64,000 nt of DNA. Source: Salarias fasciatus. Taxonomy: Eukaryota; Chordata; Actinopteri; Blenniiformes; Blenniidae. The notes under the pieces were generated by a model, which was not told the origin of the DNA, made no database searches, and saw only the letters and a list, made by a program, of their open reading frames with translations. How positions within the stretch are numbered: the stretch's first letter is position 1; the number at the start of each line of letters is the position of its first letter. Below, one piece after another: positions 1 through 12,436 of the stretch. The translations under genes were made by a program, and so were the position numbers. The stretch is from the NCBI RefSeq assembly GCF_902148845.1, contig NC_043764.1, positions 32,023,736-32,087,735 of the forward strand, given 5' to 3'.

Positions 1-725
1 AACAGCGTTCGCGCGGCGCACACACACGTGAAATAATGAGTCTGTCACATCTCAATCTCCACAATTAACTTCAATCAGAGTCCCGGGTCCTTATCAGCCT
101 GCAGCAGCGTGCGGCTGCTCAGAAACAGCGCTCTCTGGACACGAGAGCGGCGGACAAACCGTCTGATGACAGCAGGGCCACAACAAAAGCATGCTGGGAG
201 TCGGATGATTGCAGCCACTCGGGAGACAAAGGTGCATCAGGTCAGGATGGAGAAGGAACGGCGCTCATTCAAATGAAGTGATTGAGACGGCGATCCATTT
301 CCTCGTGTCTTAACAGGGACGACCGAGCGCCCGGCGAACGTCAGAGCGGCGGGAAATGAAACGGTACTGATGAGAGGAGGAGGTCACTCTGAGGCTGAAA
401 CCACAAGCAAGACAAATCAGAAACTTCTGAAAGGTTGAGCTGGTGATGTTAAAATCTCATAAACACACACTTTAATGTTCTCTGCTTCCACATGATGAGA
501 CCCCGCTCCGTCCATCCGCCCGTCTTCTGGACAGCTTTAACCTGTCCAGGGGCTGGAGCCAATCAAAATGAGGTGGAACCTAGACAGGTGAGGACAGGAA
601 GGATAGTCAAGGACAGGTACGAGTAAGTAATCCAGACCAGAGGTTCTGGTTCCACATGTCCACACACACTGGGCTGGAGCTCATCAGATGCCATGTGGAC
701 AGGGGGGCAGCCATGATGGAGGACT
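1..725. other. Gene-free flank
   Basis: I see no coding exon, RNA gene or clear mobile element in this stretch. It is mixed-composition intergenic DNA. A short segment around 535-600 resembles decayed dispersed-repeat sequence but I cannot name its family. Confidence 0.5.
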
Positions 726-727
726 CC

Positions 728-815
728 ACCTCCTCACCTTCTGCACACTGCAGCCTGGATTCAAACCTCAGTCTGCCTGTCATCATCTGACAGAGCCAAC
801 CACTACACCACTGCA
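728..815 (-). repeat. tRNA-derived SINE-like head
   Basis: On the minus strand a box A-like stretch (TGTAGTGGTTGGC) is followed about 35 bases later by a box B-like stretch (GGTTTGAATCC). This is the internal polymerase III promoter layout of tRNA-derived SINEs. No cloverleaf with a paired acceptor stem can be drawn, so it is not called a tRNA gene. Confidence 0.45.
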
Positions 816-918
816 CTGCAAACTCACTGACGTGAACCGTGAACCTGGTGGACCGGCCTGAGACACCTCTCATTTCCACATCTGGACGGGACGAACACAT
901 GAGTCCAGTTCCTCAGCT

Positions 919-1095
919 GCTCTGGTCTGGTCTGGTCCGGTCTGGTCTGGTCTGCTCTGGTCTGCTCTGGTCTGGTCTGGTCTGGTCTGGTCTGGTCTGG
1001 TCCGGTCTGGTCCAGTCTGCTCTGGTCTGGTCTAGTCTGGTCTGGTCTGGTCCGGTCTGGTCTGGTCCGGTCTGCTCTGGTCTGGTCTGGTCTGG
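919..1095. repeat. (TCTGG)n pentanucleotide array
   Basis: About 35 tandem copies of TCTGG with TCCGG, TCTGC and TCCAG variants. Open frames across it in several phases are by-products of the 5-bp period. Confidence 0.9.
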
Positions 1096-1159
1096 AGCGT
1101 GATTCAGACAAGGTCAGACGCACTCTGCACTCCTCTTTTCAAGTGTATAGGTTTCTGAA

Positions 1160-1269
<110 letters not shown>

Positions 1270-2449
1270 CTTGGTAAATTGGAACAAAGTGAGGCCGTTC
1301 AAGCTGCTTTATATCAATCTGAGCTCCAGACGTTTCCATTTCACGACCTGCAGCCTCGGTCTGGCCTCCTGAATCCCGTCTGGAGGTTCCGTGGACGTCG
1401 AGCAGCCGCTTCTCCATCAGTCATGAACACACCTCATTTCGGTCCCTGGTGGTGGAGCGGGAGTTTTTCTCCTCCACAGAGACTCATAGCTTCATGTGGA
1501 ACTTTGGGGTTTTTTCAGTAAAAGTGTCACAGGATGACCGTCCTGTTCCCGGTCCTCTGTAAATAAAGCTGAATTGAATTGAAATGAAAAGAACAGCAGT
1601 TCTTCTCCAAACGGCACGTGGTGACAGAACAGACCTTCTGCTTCACAGAGTCTTCATCAGATCTGCTGCTGTCAGAGAACAGGGCTGCTGGATGGAGGAG
1701 TACTGAAGGGGCGGAGCGCCCCCTGGTGGATGGTCGAGGAGCTCACCATGAAAACACAATAAAGCCTTCTGTCCATGTTGGTTAGCGAGCAGCCATGAAC
1801 TGACTGGACACATGTGACTGTTCAGCTGAACATTGTGGCTCCTCCATGGGGAGGGTCGAGGGTCACTCAGTGAATATGGACAAAAAAAGTTTGAATCCAA
1901 CAATACAGGAAAATAATCCAATCAAATCTCTTGCAACACTTTGCAAAGTTTATAATGCCATCTGTAGTTGAAACATTCTTTAAATGGGTCCTAAACAGTC
2001 AGGTCTAAGACATTAAGCAGTGCAGACCCAGTGAAGAAAATGTGGAAAACTTTGTGCTGCCAAACAACATAAAATATTATATTTGGGCAACCTTCTCCTT
2101 CCTTTACTGCAGTATTTCCTTCACCTCAGTTGAATTCAACTAGCAGATGAGTTCTGTCAGAAGCGCTCCTCAGCTCCGCCTCCTGGTTCACGTGAAGCCG
2201 TTAGAGTGGGCCGGATCTGGAAAGGCTTTTACCAGATCAGGACTGGAGTGCTGCAGTGGCGAATGGCGGCCTCAGCCAGTCTTCAGTCCCATGTGTCCAG
2301 CTGCTCCGGAGCGCTGCTGCTGATTTTTCAGGCACGTCCAGACGTGAACACATCAGCCTCGTCGTCTCTCCGCTGGCCTCCGGTTTATTCTCCATACCTC
2401 CACTGGCCTGGTGACCTCTGACCTGTTTCCGTGACCCTGGCAGGGCCCT
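1270..2449. other. Intergenic, no gene recognised
   Basis: No exon with splice sites or a conserved protein match was seen. Around 1558-1590 the sequence AATAAAGCTGAATTGAATTG resembles the short tandem tail at the 3' end of teleost L2-type LINEs, so a small LINE relic may end there. Confidence 0.45.
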
Positions 2450-2822
2450 GGGCTCTCCAGGTCAGCTTCTGCTGGAGGTCCTCAGGGCCAGGTTCAAGCA
2501 GTGGGTGATGGTTCCTCTGCTCGGATGCTCCTGGACTGTGGAACAGACTGCCAGACATCCACACCTCCTGATCCCAGTGGTTCTAAGCTGAAGATGAAGA
2601 CCCTCTGTTCTGAGGGGAGCACTCTCATTTTTCTCGTATGTATTTTCTTCTGTGCTTTTATGCGCTCTTCTGAGAGGCTTTATTACCTGCAGCACGACGG
2701 CGCCTCCCACAGCCAACTGTTTCATGATCTCTGAGCTTTTTCCTGTTTTCTTTATGTAGAGCCCTTCGGTCAGCTTATGGTTTTGTAAAGTGCTGCAGAA
2801 ATTAAATTTGATTTGATTTGTT
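2450..2822 (+). mobile_element. L2-type LINE 3' end (truncated)
   Basis: The stretch around 2535-2620 gives a decayed peptide of the LWNxLP type followed by a K-x-K-x-K-T-L block, the usual C-terminal end of L2/CR1-clade ORF2. It closes near 2790-2822 with TGTAAAGTGCTGCAGAAATT and a tandem TTTGATTTGATTTG tail, the typical 3' terminus of such LINEs. The element is 5'-truncated and has no open frame of useful length. The clade call rests on remembered sequence style, not a search. Confidence 0.5.
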
Positions 2823-2979
2823 TGGAAACAGAGACTCACATGGAAAGACGACATCGATGACATATTTCACAGCAACTCTTATTCTGCTGAAACTCACAGC
2901 ACTGAAACATGAAGACAGTTCACTGTCCTACACTCAAACGTCTGTGGTGCTTTCTGCACAATTCAGACGTGACACATGT

Positions 2980-5622
2980 CAGGCTTCACCCTGCAGTGAG
3001 GCTTCATCCTGCAGTGAGGCTTCACCCTGCAGTGAGGCTTCACCCTGCAGTGAGGCTTCACCCTGCAGTGAGGCTTCACCCTGCAGTGAGGCTTCACCCT
3101 GCAGTGAGGCTTCATCCTGCAGTGAGGCTTCACCCTGCAGTGAGGCTTCACCCTGCAGTGAGGCTTCATCCTGCAGTGAGGCTTCACCCTGCAGTGAGGC
3201 TTCATCCTGCAGTGAGGCTTCATCCTGCAGTGAGGCTTCACCCTGCTGCAGTGAGGCTTCATCCTGCAGTGAGGCTTCATCCTGCTGCAGTGAGGCTTCA
3301 TCCTGCTGCAGTGAGGCTTCATCCTGCAGTGAGGCTTCATCCTGCTGCAGTGAGGCTTCATCCTGCAGTGAGGCTTCATCCTGCAGTGAGGCTTCATCCT
3401 GCAGTGAGGCTTCACCCTGCAGTGAGGCTTCACCCTGCAGTGAGGCTTCACCCTGCAGTGAGGCTTCACCCTGCAGTGAGGCTTCACCCTGCAGTGAGGC
3501 TTCACCCTGCAGTGAGGCTTCATCCTGCAGTGAGGCTTCATCCTGCAGTGAGGCTTCACCCTGCAGTGAGGCTTCATCCTGCAGTGAGGCTTCACCCTGC
3601 AGTGAGGCTTCATCCTGCAGTGAGGCTTCATCCTGCTGCAGTGAGGCTTCATCCTGCAGTGAGGCTTCATCCTGCTGCAGTGAGGCTTCATCCTGCAGTG
3701 AGGCTTCATCCTGCAGTGAGGCTTCACCCTGCAGTGAGGCTTCATCCTGCAGTGAGGCTTCACCCTGCTGCAGTGAGGCTTCATCCTGCAGTGAGGCTTC
3801 ACCCTGCAGTGAGGCTTCACCCTGCAGTGAGGCTTCATCCTGCAGTGAGGCTTCATCCTGCAGTGAGGCTTCACCCTGCAGTGAGGCTTCATCCTGCAGT
3901 GAGGCTTCACCCTGCAGTGAGGCTTCATCCTGCAGTGAGGCTTCATCCTGCTGCAGTGAGGCTTCATCCTGCAGTGAGGCTTCATCCTGCTGCAGTGAGG
4001 CTTCATCCTGCAGTGAGGCTTCATCCTGCAGTGAGGCTTCACCCTGCAGTGAGGCTTCATCCTGCAGTGAGGCTTCACCCTGCTGCAGTGAGGCTTCATC
4101 CTGCAGTGAGGCTTCACCCTGCAGTGAGGCTTCACCCTGCAGTGAGGCTTCACCCTGCAGTGAGGCTTCATCCTGCAGTGAGGCTTCATCCTGCAGTGAG
4201 GCTTCACCCTGCTGCAGTGAGGCTTCATCCTGCAGTGAGGCTTCACCCTGCAGTGAGGCTTCACCCTGCTGCAGTGAGGCTTCACCCTGCAGTGAGGCTT
4301 CACCCTGCAGTGAGGCTTCATCCTGCAGTGAGGCTTCATCCTGCAGTGAGGCTTCACCCTGCTGCAGTGAGGCTTCATCCTGCAGTGAGGCTTCACCCTG
4401 CAGTGAGGCTTCACCCTGCTGCAGTGAGGCTTCACCCTGCAGTGAGGCTTCACCCTGCAGTGAGGCTTCACCCTGCAGTGAGGCTTCACCCTGCAGTGAG
4501 GCTTCACCCTGCAGTGAGGCTTCATCCTGCAGTGAGGCTTCACCCTGCAGTGAGGCTTCACCCTGCAGTGAGGCTTCACCCTGCAGTGAGGCTTCACCCT
4601 GCAGTGAGGCTTCATCCTGCAGTGAGGCTTCACCCTGCAGTGAGGCTTCATCCTGCAGTGAGGCTTCACCCTGCAGTGAGGCTTCACCCTGCAGTGAGGC
4701 TTCATCCTTCAGTGAGGCTTCATCCTGCAGTGAGGCTTCACCCTGCAGTGAGGCTTCATCCTGCAGTGAGGCTTCATCCTGCTGCAGTGAGGCTTCATCC
4801 TGCAGTGAGGCTTCATCCTGCTGCAGTGAGGCTTCATCCTGCAGTGAGGCTTCATCCTGCAGTGAGGCTTCACCCTGCAGTGAGGCTTCATCCTGCAGTG
4901 AGGCTTCACCCTGCTGCAGTGAGGCTTCATCCTGCAGTGAGGCTTCACCCTGCAGTGAGGCTTCACCCTGCAGTGAGGCTTCACCCTGCAGTGAGGCTTC
5001 ATCCTGCAGTGAGGCTTCATCCTGCAGTGAGGCTTCACCCTGCTGCAGTGAGGCTTCATCCTGCAGTGAGGCTTCACCCTGCAGTGAGGCTTCACCCTGC
5101 TGCAGTGAGGCTTCACCCTGCAGTGAGGCTTCACCCTGCAGTGAGGCTTCATCCTGCAGTGAGGCTTCATCCTGCAGTGAGGCTTCACCCTGCTGCAGTG
5201 AGGCTTCATCCTGCAGTGAGGCTTCATCCTGCAGTGAGGCTTCACCCTGCTGCAGTGAGGCTTCACCCTGCAGTGAGGCTTCACCCTGCAGTGAGGCTTC
5301 ACCCTGCAGTGAGGCTTCACCCTGCAGTGAGGCTTCACCCTGCAGTGAGGCTTCATCCTGCAGTGAGGCTTCACCCTGCAGTGAGGCTTCACCCTGCAGT
5401 GAGGCTTCACCCTGCAGTGAGGCTTCACCCTGCAGTGAGGCTTCATCCTGCAGTGAGGCTTCACCCTGCAGTGAGGCTTCATCCTGCAGTGAGGCTTCAC
5501 CCTGCAGTGAGGCTTCACCCTGCAGTGAGGCTTCATCCTTCAGTGAGGCTTCATCCTTCAGTGAGGCTTCACCCTGCTGCAGTGAGGCTTCACCCTGCTG
5601 CAGCGAGGCTTCATCCTGCTGC
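2980..5622. repeat. 18-bp minisatellite with 21-bp variants and higher-order duplication
   Basis: About 145 tandem copies of GGCTTCAYCCTGCAGTGA, where Y is C or T. Some units carry an extra TGC, giving 21 bp. Since 18 and 21 are multiples of 3 and the unit lacks stops in several phases, the array stays open for over 900 codons in two plus-strand frames and for long runs on the minus strand. The protein-like strings are pure 6-residue repeats with no domain. A rare TCCTTCAG variant at about 4705 recurs at about 5536, and the order of unit variants before each matches, which shows a duplicated block of about 831 bp. Confidence 0.97.
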
Positions 5623-5624
5623 AG

Positions 5625-6688
5625 ATTGGATCATTTTCCTTCAGGTTTTAGAAAAAAGCTATTATTCCATCAACTGACACTTTTTACATCTGTTTACCGT
5701 AAAAATCACAAGTGAAAGAGTTTTAACACCGATTAGATTTGAAAAGTAAACCATATGAATAGCACATGTGGTGTCCTACAAATAATTCTATCTGATCAAA
5801 AGAAAAATGATTTTAGCCATCAAATAGAGAGCAGACAGGAACAGGAGGCTCAGCATCACCAGAGCATCCTGCTTCAGCCTGATCAATCCCCGACACGCAG
5901 TGGAGTCATGAAGAAGTCCAGTGTCTGGTTCTCCATGGAACCCAGCCTCCTGCTGGCTCAACAACACTGCACAGTTCAGCAGGTTCCGGGCAGCCTCGTC
6001 AGCTTTCCTCCACTCTGCTGGAGACCTGCTGGAGTCAGAGGGCAGAGTAGAACATGAGGAGCCAGCTGCCACCGTCCAGATCCACACATCCAGCCAATAC
6101 CCCTCCCATGATCCCACAACCCTACCCATCATCTCAACCAATCCCCCCAATACTCCACATACACCCAATATCCCAACCAATCCACTCACAACCCTACCTG
6201 CCCACCCACAATCCAACCCATCCACCCACCCATCATTGCACCCCTCATCCCAGTCTTCCATCCACCGCATGCAGCACTCATGATTCCAGCATCCACCCGT
6301 CCTCCCATTATCGCACTCAGATGCTATAATCCCGCACATCCACCCACCCCCATATTACCCCATCCACCGCACTCATCCGTGACCCCACCACCCCAGCAGA
6401 GCCCTGACATGCAGCAGAGGACAGGCGTGAGGGACATCAGGCGGAGGAAGGAGCAGAAGCCAAGCCACCGTTTCTTGTTAATTTAATCGAGTGATTCAAT
6501 ATAAAACATCATCAAACTGCAGAGGAAAGAGGAAAAGCAGAAAACTCTTCTGGTGAGCACAGTCCACACTCCTGTGAGGGACACTGTCCACGGCCACAGT
6601 CCTTTGTCTGTCCTGCTCTTTTACAGCCAGTGTACTCCTCTCAGTGAACAGAGAGACACCCTCCAGCTCCACTTCACATTTCTGTACA
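5625..6688. other. Intergenic with C/A-rich low-complexity tract
   Basis: No gene recognised. From about 6085 to 6400 the plus strand is a degenerate CCCA/CCAATCC-rich tract, probably an old simple repeat. Confidence 0.5.
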
Positions 6689-6689
6689 G

Positions 6690-7045
6690 AGGACATGAGG
6701 GAGGACATGACGGAGGAGGACATGACAGAGGAGGACATGACAGAGGAGGACAGGAGGGAGGACATGACGGAGGAGGACATGACAGAGGAGGACAAGAGGG
6801 AGGACATGACAGAGGAGGACATAACAAATGAGGACATGAGGGAGGAGGACATGAGGGAGGACATGACAGAGGACATGACGGAGGAGGACATGACGGAGGA
6901 GGACATGACAGAGGAGGACAAGAGGGAGGACATGACAGAGGAGGACATAACAAAGGAGGACATGAGGGAGGACATGACAGAGGACATGACGGAGGAGGAC
7001 ATGACGGAGGAGGACATGAGGAAGAGGACATGACGGAGGAAGACA
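6690..7045. repeat. GAGGACATGACR minisatellite
   Basis: Tandem units of 12 and 15 bp built on GAGGACATGACG, GAGGAGGACATGACAGAG and GAGGACAAGAGG. The strand is strongly purine-rich. Open frames across it are repeat artefacts. Confidence 0.92.
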
Positions 7046-7092
7046 TGACAGCAGCACTGCAGGAACTGGAAACTGATCAGTCAACGCAATGA

Positions 7093-7243
<151 letters not shown>

Positions 7244-7244
7244 T

Positions 7245-7804
7245 TGGGATATTCAGGCAGCAGGTGTTTTTAATGAAGTGGCAGAGTGAAGGTTGGAGTC
7301 CGTCTGTCCGTCTGCGGGTGTGAGGAGGATCGTCTCCAGGACGTCCAGCGAGGCGTCTTCACCGCGGGGGGTCTGACTGTTCAGGCTGACCACGGTGTCA
7401 GACGGTGGAGGTGAAGACTGACTGGAGACCAGAGGCAGGCTGGCCCGGCGGCCCAGACGGCTCAGCAGACGGGCGCCGTCACCGCTAACCGCTCAGACTC
7501 TCAGAGGAAGTGGACTGGACGTGCCGGACCGCCGCCGCTGTCCTCTGGGCGGGACGGCGGTTCGAGGCTCAGGACAACTCGACACAGGAGAAGAAGTTCA
7601 CTGACAGAGAAGGCGAAAGTCCAAACCGAGAACCGAGAACCCAACAGAGAGAAGGAGGTTTGGGAACACACACTCACACAAACACAGACCCAGACCCGGA
7701 CCCAGACCTGGACCGGACCCAGACCCGGACCCAGACCCGGACCCGGGGCGCACGCCGGGGCCGGGCACAGCGGACCGGCCTCACTCCTCGCTGTGCTTCT
7801 GGAC
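7245..7804 (-). other. kiaa2013: kiaa2013 3' UTR region
   Basis: The non-coding stretch directly after the kiaa2013 stop codon on the minus strand is most simply its 3' UTR. It includes a short (GACCCG)-type tandem tract at 7680-7745. I did not find a convincing poly(A) signal before the CA microsatellite. Confidence 0.4.
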
Positions 7805-8954
7805 TTATACCTTGCTCCTGAAGAGGGGCTTCGCTCCGGGGCCACAGTACTCGTTGTAAATGAGCTTGAAGAGGAAGAGGTGGAAGAGCGTGATGAGCGA
7901 CGCCACGCTGAACCAGAAGAGGAAGGGCAGGCCCGGGTACCGGTTGGCCATGTGCTCCTCGTGGGCCAGGATGGCCTTGAGGTGCAGGGTGTGGCGCAGG
8001 TCCTGCAGGTGGCGCAGGTCGGTGGAGATGTAGAGCAGCGGCGTGATGGGCTGCGTCACCATCACCGGGAAGGTGTGACCCTTGACCTCGGAGGTGAGCT
8101 CCACCGGCTCGTTGAGGCAGCCGGCCTCGCAGGCGTACAGCTTGACCGGCGTCTCCTGCGGCTTCACCGACACGTGCAGGAAGGGCTTCCCCTCCACGTC
8201 CAGCAGCACGGCCAGGCTCAGGGTGTCCTGGTTGTAGTGGATGCCCCTCAGGGCGTAGCTGTTGTGCAGCACGTCGGGGTCGGCCTGGAACTGGAGGTGG
8301 TTCTCGGTGAACTGCAGCCCTCCGAAGCTGAGCACCATGCCCTGCATGGCGCCGTGCGCGCCGGCCGCCACCAGCACCTTGCAGCTCCGCTTCTGCAGCG
8401 TCAGGGTCCACAGGGTGACCAGCTGCAGGATCTGGGCCGTGCTGCTCAGCCGCTCGGGCCACAGGTTCTCGGCGTGCATGGTGGCGTGGCCGCTGAAGCA
8501 GTGGTCGGCGTAGCTGAGGGTGGACTCCAGGCGGGCGCGCTCCTCGCCGCTCAGCCTCCGGTCCAGCAGGGGCGCCGTGGAGGAGGACAGGATGTAGTAG
8601 AGGGTGGTGTTCACCGTGCGGCTGGACGGCGTGTGGGAGTCCGTGATCTTCCTCATCTCGATACCTGGAAGCAGAAGAAGCAGAGCGCCGCGTCACTGCG
8701 GTCCAGTGCGGGGGGGCGTGGTCAAACCGAGGAGGGACCGCTGTGATTGGTGGAGGGCTGGGTGTGTCTGTCATTTGCATCCAGCACTGGAGGAAGCTGC
8801 CATGGGACTGCTGAGCACAGGACCGTCACCATGGCGATGCTCAAACCATTTACTGTGCAGCTCTGTGAGTGAGGAGAGGATGTCCTCATCCAAGATGGCA
8901 GCCACACTGACGCGTGAGCGCTAACGGCCAGCAGCAGGCAGTGAGGAATTTAAA

Positions 8955-9002
<48 letters not shown>

Positions 9003-10927
9003 ACATCTGGAGTGCACACACCCCAGACATACAAACAGAGGTGTGCGGTCCAGCATGTTTAGCGGAGAGGAGTCATTTCAACACATCTGAACAGGAATCC
9101 ACTGGAATTACTGGTAATCAGAGTAACTCCTGGCTGAGGTTCAGGGGAAAGAAATGCATTGCCCGTCTGCTGATTTACATGCTGGACTCTGATCGTGTGA
9201 GCAGATATGATTGTCTTTGAGAGTGTGGATGTTGAGCCTGGACCGTGTGTCTCTCTGGCTTGCCTCTGTAAGACACTGTAACTGCTAAGTAATACAGAAA
9301 TCAAAGAGCCACTAAACCCTGGAATCTGTTCTGTATCGGGACACACCACCAGCCGGTCTGCTGACCCGCCTTCCTGCTTCACAGCCATTTGACGCCTCCA
9401 TTTTAATGCAGCTCAGTGAGTAAACTGTGTGGAAGAAGTGACGTTTCACAGCAAACCACGGTGTTTAGCAGCAGCGAGGCCTGCGTTTGTCCTCAGCTGC
9501 AGTTTAAACAGACCCCCAGATAACCTCAATATTTGCTTCATTCCAGCTGCTCTGTGTGTGACTGAGGTGTCTTCTCTGCAGAGAGCAGCTGGAGGGCAGA
9601 GATCGGTCAGCTTCAGGGGATCAAAGTGTGTCCTGCAGACGCTCTAGAAGCTTTTTGCAGTTTTCACACGCTGACTGTGCTCAGCGACGGCTGAATGCGA
9701 CCTGAAGCTGTTTTCTACGAGCAGGACGATGAAGCCCAACCGGACGGGGCAGGGTGCGGACAGCTCAAAGTTCAACTCAATACAGCCTGTTTACTGCCAA
9801 CTGCACACATTCTGACATTCATATTCACCGTTTCAGTTCTTTAAAGGGAATTCAAGTGATGAGTCTGTTAACGGCTGAAGGGCTGCAGCTGGAGGCAGTA
9901 CTGACGGTTTGTGTGGTGTTGTGTAGTTTGTACCCTCAAACGTAGACGTCAGTCACTGCCTCGGCTCACCTGAGATGAACAGGTCCATCCAGGCCTTCTG
10001 GTGATCCATCACCAGGTCGTCCACGCTGGATCTCAGGAGGTCCGCCAGCTCCTTCTTGGCTCCATCTCTGAGGGCACTGAAGGTCTCCTCCAGTTTGGAG
10101 GGGTCGATGGGCTCCGAGGTCCACACCACCGACAGGACGTTGTCCGTGTAGTCCGACTTCGCAGAGACCTGGATCCTCACGTTGAGCTTCTTGGTGACCA
10201 CCACCACCAGCACCATCCGGTTGTTCTCCACCGGCACCCTGCCGGAGGACAGCACGACCTCTCGGTCCTCCAGCTTCTCCACGCTGGTGGAGAACTTGCT
10301 GCCAAAGGAAGGATTCCCAGAAAACACGTCCAAGGCGGCAGGCCGGTCCGAGGGGTTGTGTATGTTGACCCGCTGCAGGTAGACATTGGGTCTGCTCCTG
10401 TGAGCGATGAACTCCTCCCTGATGGTGACACAGTCCCGGACCGACTGCAGGCTGGGAGGCAGGGCGCAACGGACGGACAGGACCGCTCCTTTCCGGAACC
10501 AGAGCAGGCTGGCCTGGACCTCGGCCCGCTCCCCCTCCAGATGGATGCCCACCCTGGGGGAGAATTCGGTCTGATGCACGGGAGCCGATCCGGGCTGCGA
10601 AGACGACGCCACCCACAGTCTGTTGGAGTCGACGTCGATCAGAATGTGGCCGTTACCCGTTACGAACGGCGTGTCCAGCTGTTCCTGAGGTGTGCTGTAT
10701 ATCCCCTCTCCACGGTCCACCAGAGACCGCCACCTGTGGATCTCAGCCAGGAGACACTGTCCGGCCGCCCCGCCGGGCATTGCCGAGCCGCTGAAGAACC
10801 TCCATCGCTGCTCCGCTCCCATGTACCAGTAGAAGATGAGGAAGAGCAGCAGTCCGATGAGCATCCTCCTGGCCCAGCTGCTGGACAGCAAGCCTGGCAG
10901 TCCCTTCAGGCGCTGCTGGAGCCACAT
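7805..10927 (-). CDS. kiaa2013: KIAA2013-family membrane protein
   Basis: Two coding exons, 10927-9970 and 8664-7805, join in phase (TCA G / GT ATC) to give 605 residues. The human protein is about 634 aa. The N-terminus MWLQQRLKGLPGLLSSSWAR is followed by one hydrophobic segment at about residues 22-37, a signal anchor. A second hydrophobic segment lies near residues 566-588, followed by a short basic tail ending FRSKV. The long middle part is probably lumenal. The start is the first ATG of the frame and matches the family's conserved N-terminus. Function is not established in anything I can recall with certainty, so none is given. It lies head-to-head with plod1, as in human 1p36, which supports the identification. 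Large open frames on the plus strand across both exons are antisense shadows. Confidence 0.93.
8958..8998. repeat. (TG)n microsatellite in kiaa2013 intron
   Basis: About 20 TG units within the single coding-region intron of kiaa2013 (8665-9969). The rest of that 1.3-kb intron holds nothing I recognise. Confidence 0.95.
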
Positions 10928-12436
10928 AGTCCGAGCAAAGAGGGGGAGGCCGGCAAAGAGTCTGCGTCTGGAGACGGCACCCAGCGTGCAGACGAAAGCC
11001 TGTCACATGGAGTCCTGTCCTCCGGGTCCAGCGGCTTCTCCCACTGCCGGCTCAGGGAGCGAAGAGCCCGAGTCTGGAACCAGCAGCCAGGCTGGAAGGA
11101 AGTCACATGGAGACCTGTCCTCCAGCTGCAGGTCCGCGTCCAGGTCCAGGGGCATCAAGGGGAGCTGGCAGATTGTCTGTTACATGGAGATCCGTGCTCC
11201 AGGTTCGGGTACAGGTTCGGATCCAGGTCCAGGAGTACCAAACACACTGACTTCTCTGGTGGCTAATGAGTGAAGCTAGGTGGCTAACACGGTCAACGAC
11301 AGCTGGAGAAAACACCCCGTTAATTCTTTCATCGCACTTATCTTCCTCGGGTGTGTCTTTCAGTCCTCAGGCTGTCCTGTCTCCTTTCATTCCGCTCGAT
11401 GTTTGCTTTAAATGAGCAGAATTTTGACAGTTTGTGGAGGATTTCTGCTACGTCTGGGCACTTCTGGTTTGTCACAACTGTCGTAAAGCAGCACGGAAAT
11501 GTCGCAAAACCCCGAACGTTTCCGATAAACATCGATTCTTCTTTCTATTATCTGAGGATGATTCTGTATAAAAACGTACCATTATATCTCATTTTATGTG
11601 TATATGCTGTTTAAATATTTCTTTGACTTTTTTTGTGTAACGCTGTGCCTTTTGTAAATAAAGATAATTATGTACGTCACCGTCTGCGCCATCTTGGTCC
11701 GGGCAGACTCACCTCTGACCTACAATGGTGAAGCGATAAGTCACATCTCCGCCATATCGGTCCGGGCGGATTATACTTTAAAAACATAATTATTTTAATT
11801 ATATTAGCAATATATTGACGAGGTTTATGATCTGCATACGAGGTTTAGAACCACACCAAATCATGAATTTAATTGTTTTCAATTCCGTTTTTTTTCAGTT
11901 AAGGTGAAACATTTAGTTTGTTTAAAACTCCTTAGAGGATCTCAAAAACTAAAGATACAGTGTGATCATGAACCACTCAGAGAAAAACCCGCTTTAATGT
12001 CAGTCTGTGGGTCTATTCGGGATTTATTGACGTGTATTTGAGTGAAAAAAAGTCTCTTTTTTAAACCTTTTTCTCAGTTTGAGCTCAGGACATCTGCAGC
12101 TTGGCAGACTTTGTAAAATTCCAACAGAAAAGAATTCAGAGGAACTTCAACCTGTATGGACAGAACATGAGGACTCGGGGACTCGGGGTCTGGGGTCTGG
12201 GGTCTACGTGCGAGGCCTCATGTCCACTGTGGAACCCTTGCAGGCTGGAGGAGGGAACTCCCGGTGTGGAGGTGGACCCTGCACGGGACGGTCCTCCGGA
12301 GCAGGGTGTGTGTGGCGGTGTGTGTGTGTGTGTGTGTGTGTGTGCGGGAGCAGAGGCAGACAGGCAGCAGTGGACAGGATCTCCTGCTAGAGGACCATCG
12401 GGCTGCGGTGTGGAGCTGGACCGGGGCTTCCTGAAC
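10928..12436. promoter_or_regulatory. Bidirectional interval between kiaa2013 and plod1
   Basis: This 1.5-kb interval must hold both 5' UTRs and promoters, since the genes diverge from it. The kiaa2013 side (10930-11280) is GC-richer. The middle (11640-12060) is AT-rich with no motif I can defend. A short (TG)n lies at 12319-12344, just before the plod1 start. No TATA box is claimed. Confidence 0.4.

Noticed and set aside
2980-5622. CRISPR-like regular array
   Set aside because: Units are contiguous with no unique spacers, in eukaryotic DNA without cas genes; it is a minisatellite.
2818-5715. A 965-codon and a 922-codon open frame on the plus strand, and a 580-codon frame on the minus strand
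   Set aside because: They are the 18/21-bp satellite read in different phases. No domain, no non-repeat body, and equal openness in several frames.
7793-8746. 317-codon plus-strand open frame and a 368-codon second minus-strand frame
   Set aside because: Shadows of kiaa2013 exon 2. Only the frame ending FRSKV splices in phase to exon 1 and matches the family.
10001-11266. 421-codon plus-strand open frame
   Set aside because: Antisense to conserved kiaa2013 exon 1; GC-rich codon bias on one strand opens the other. No homology recognised.
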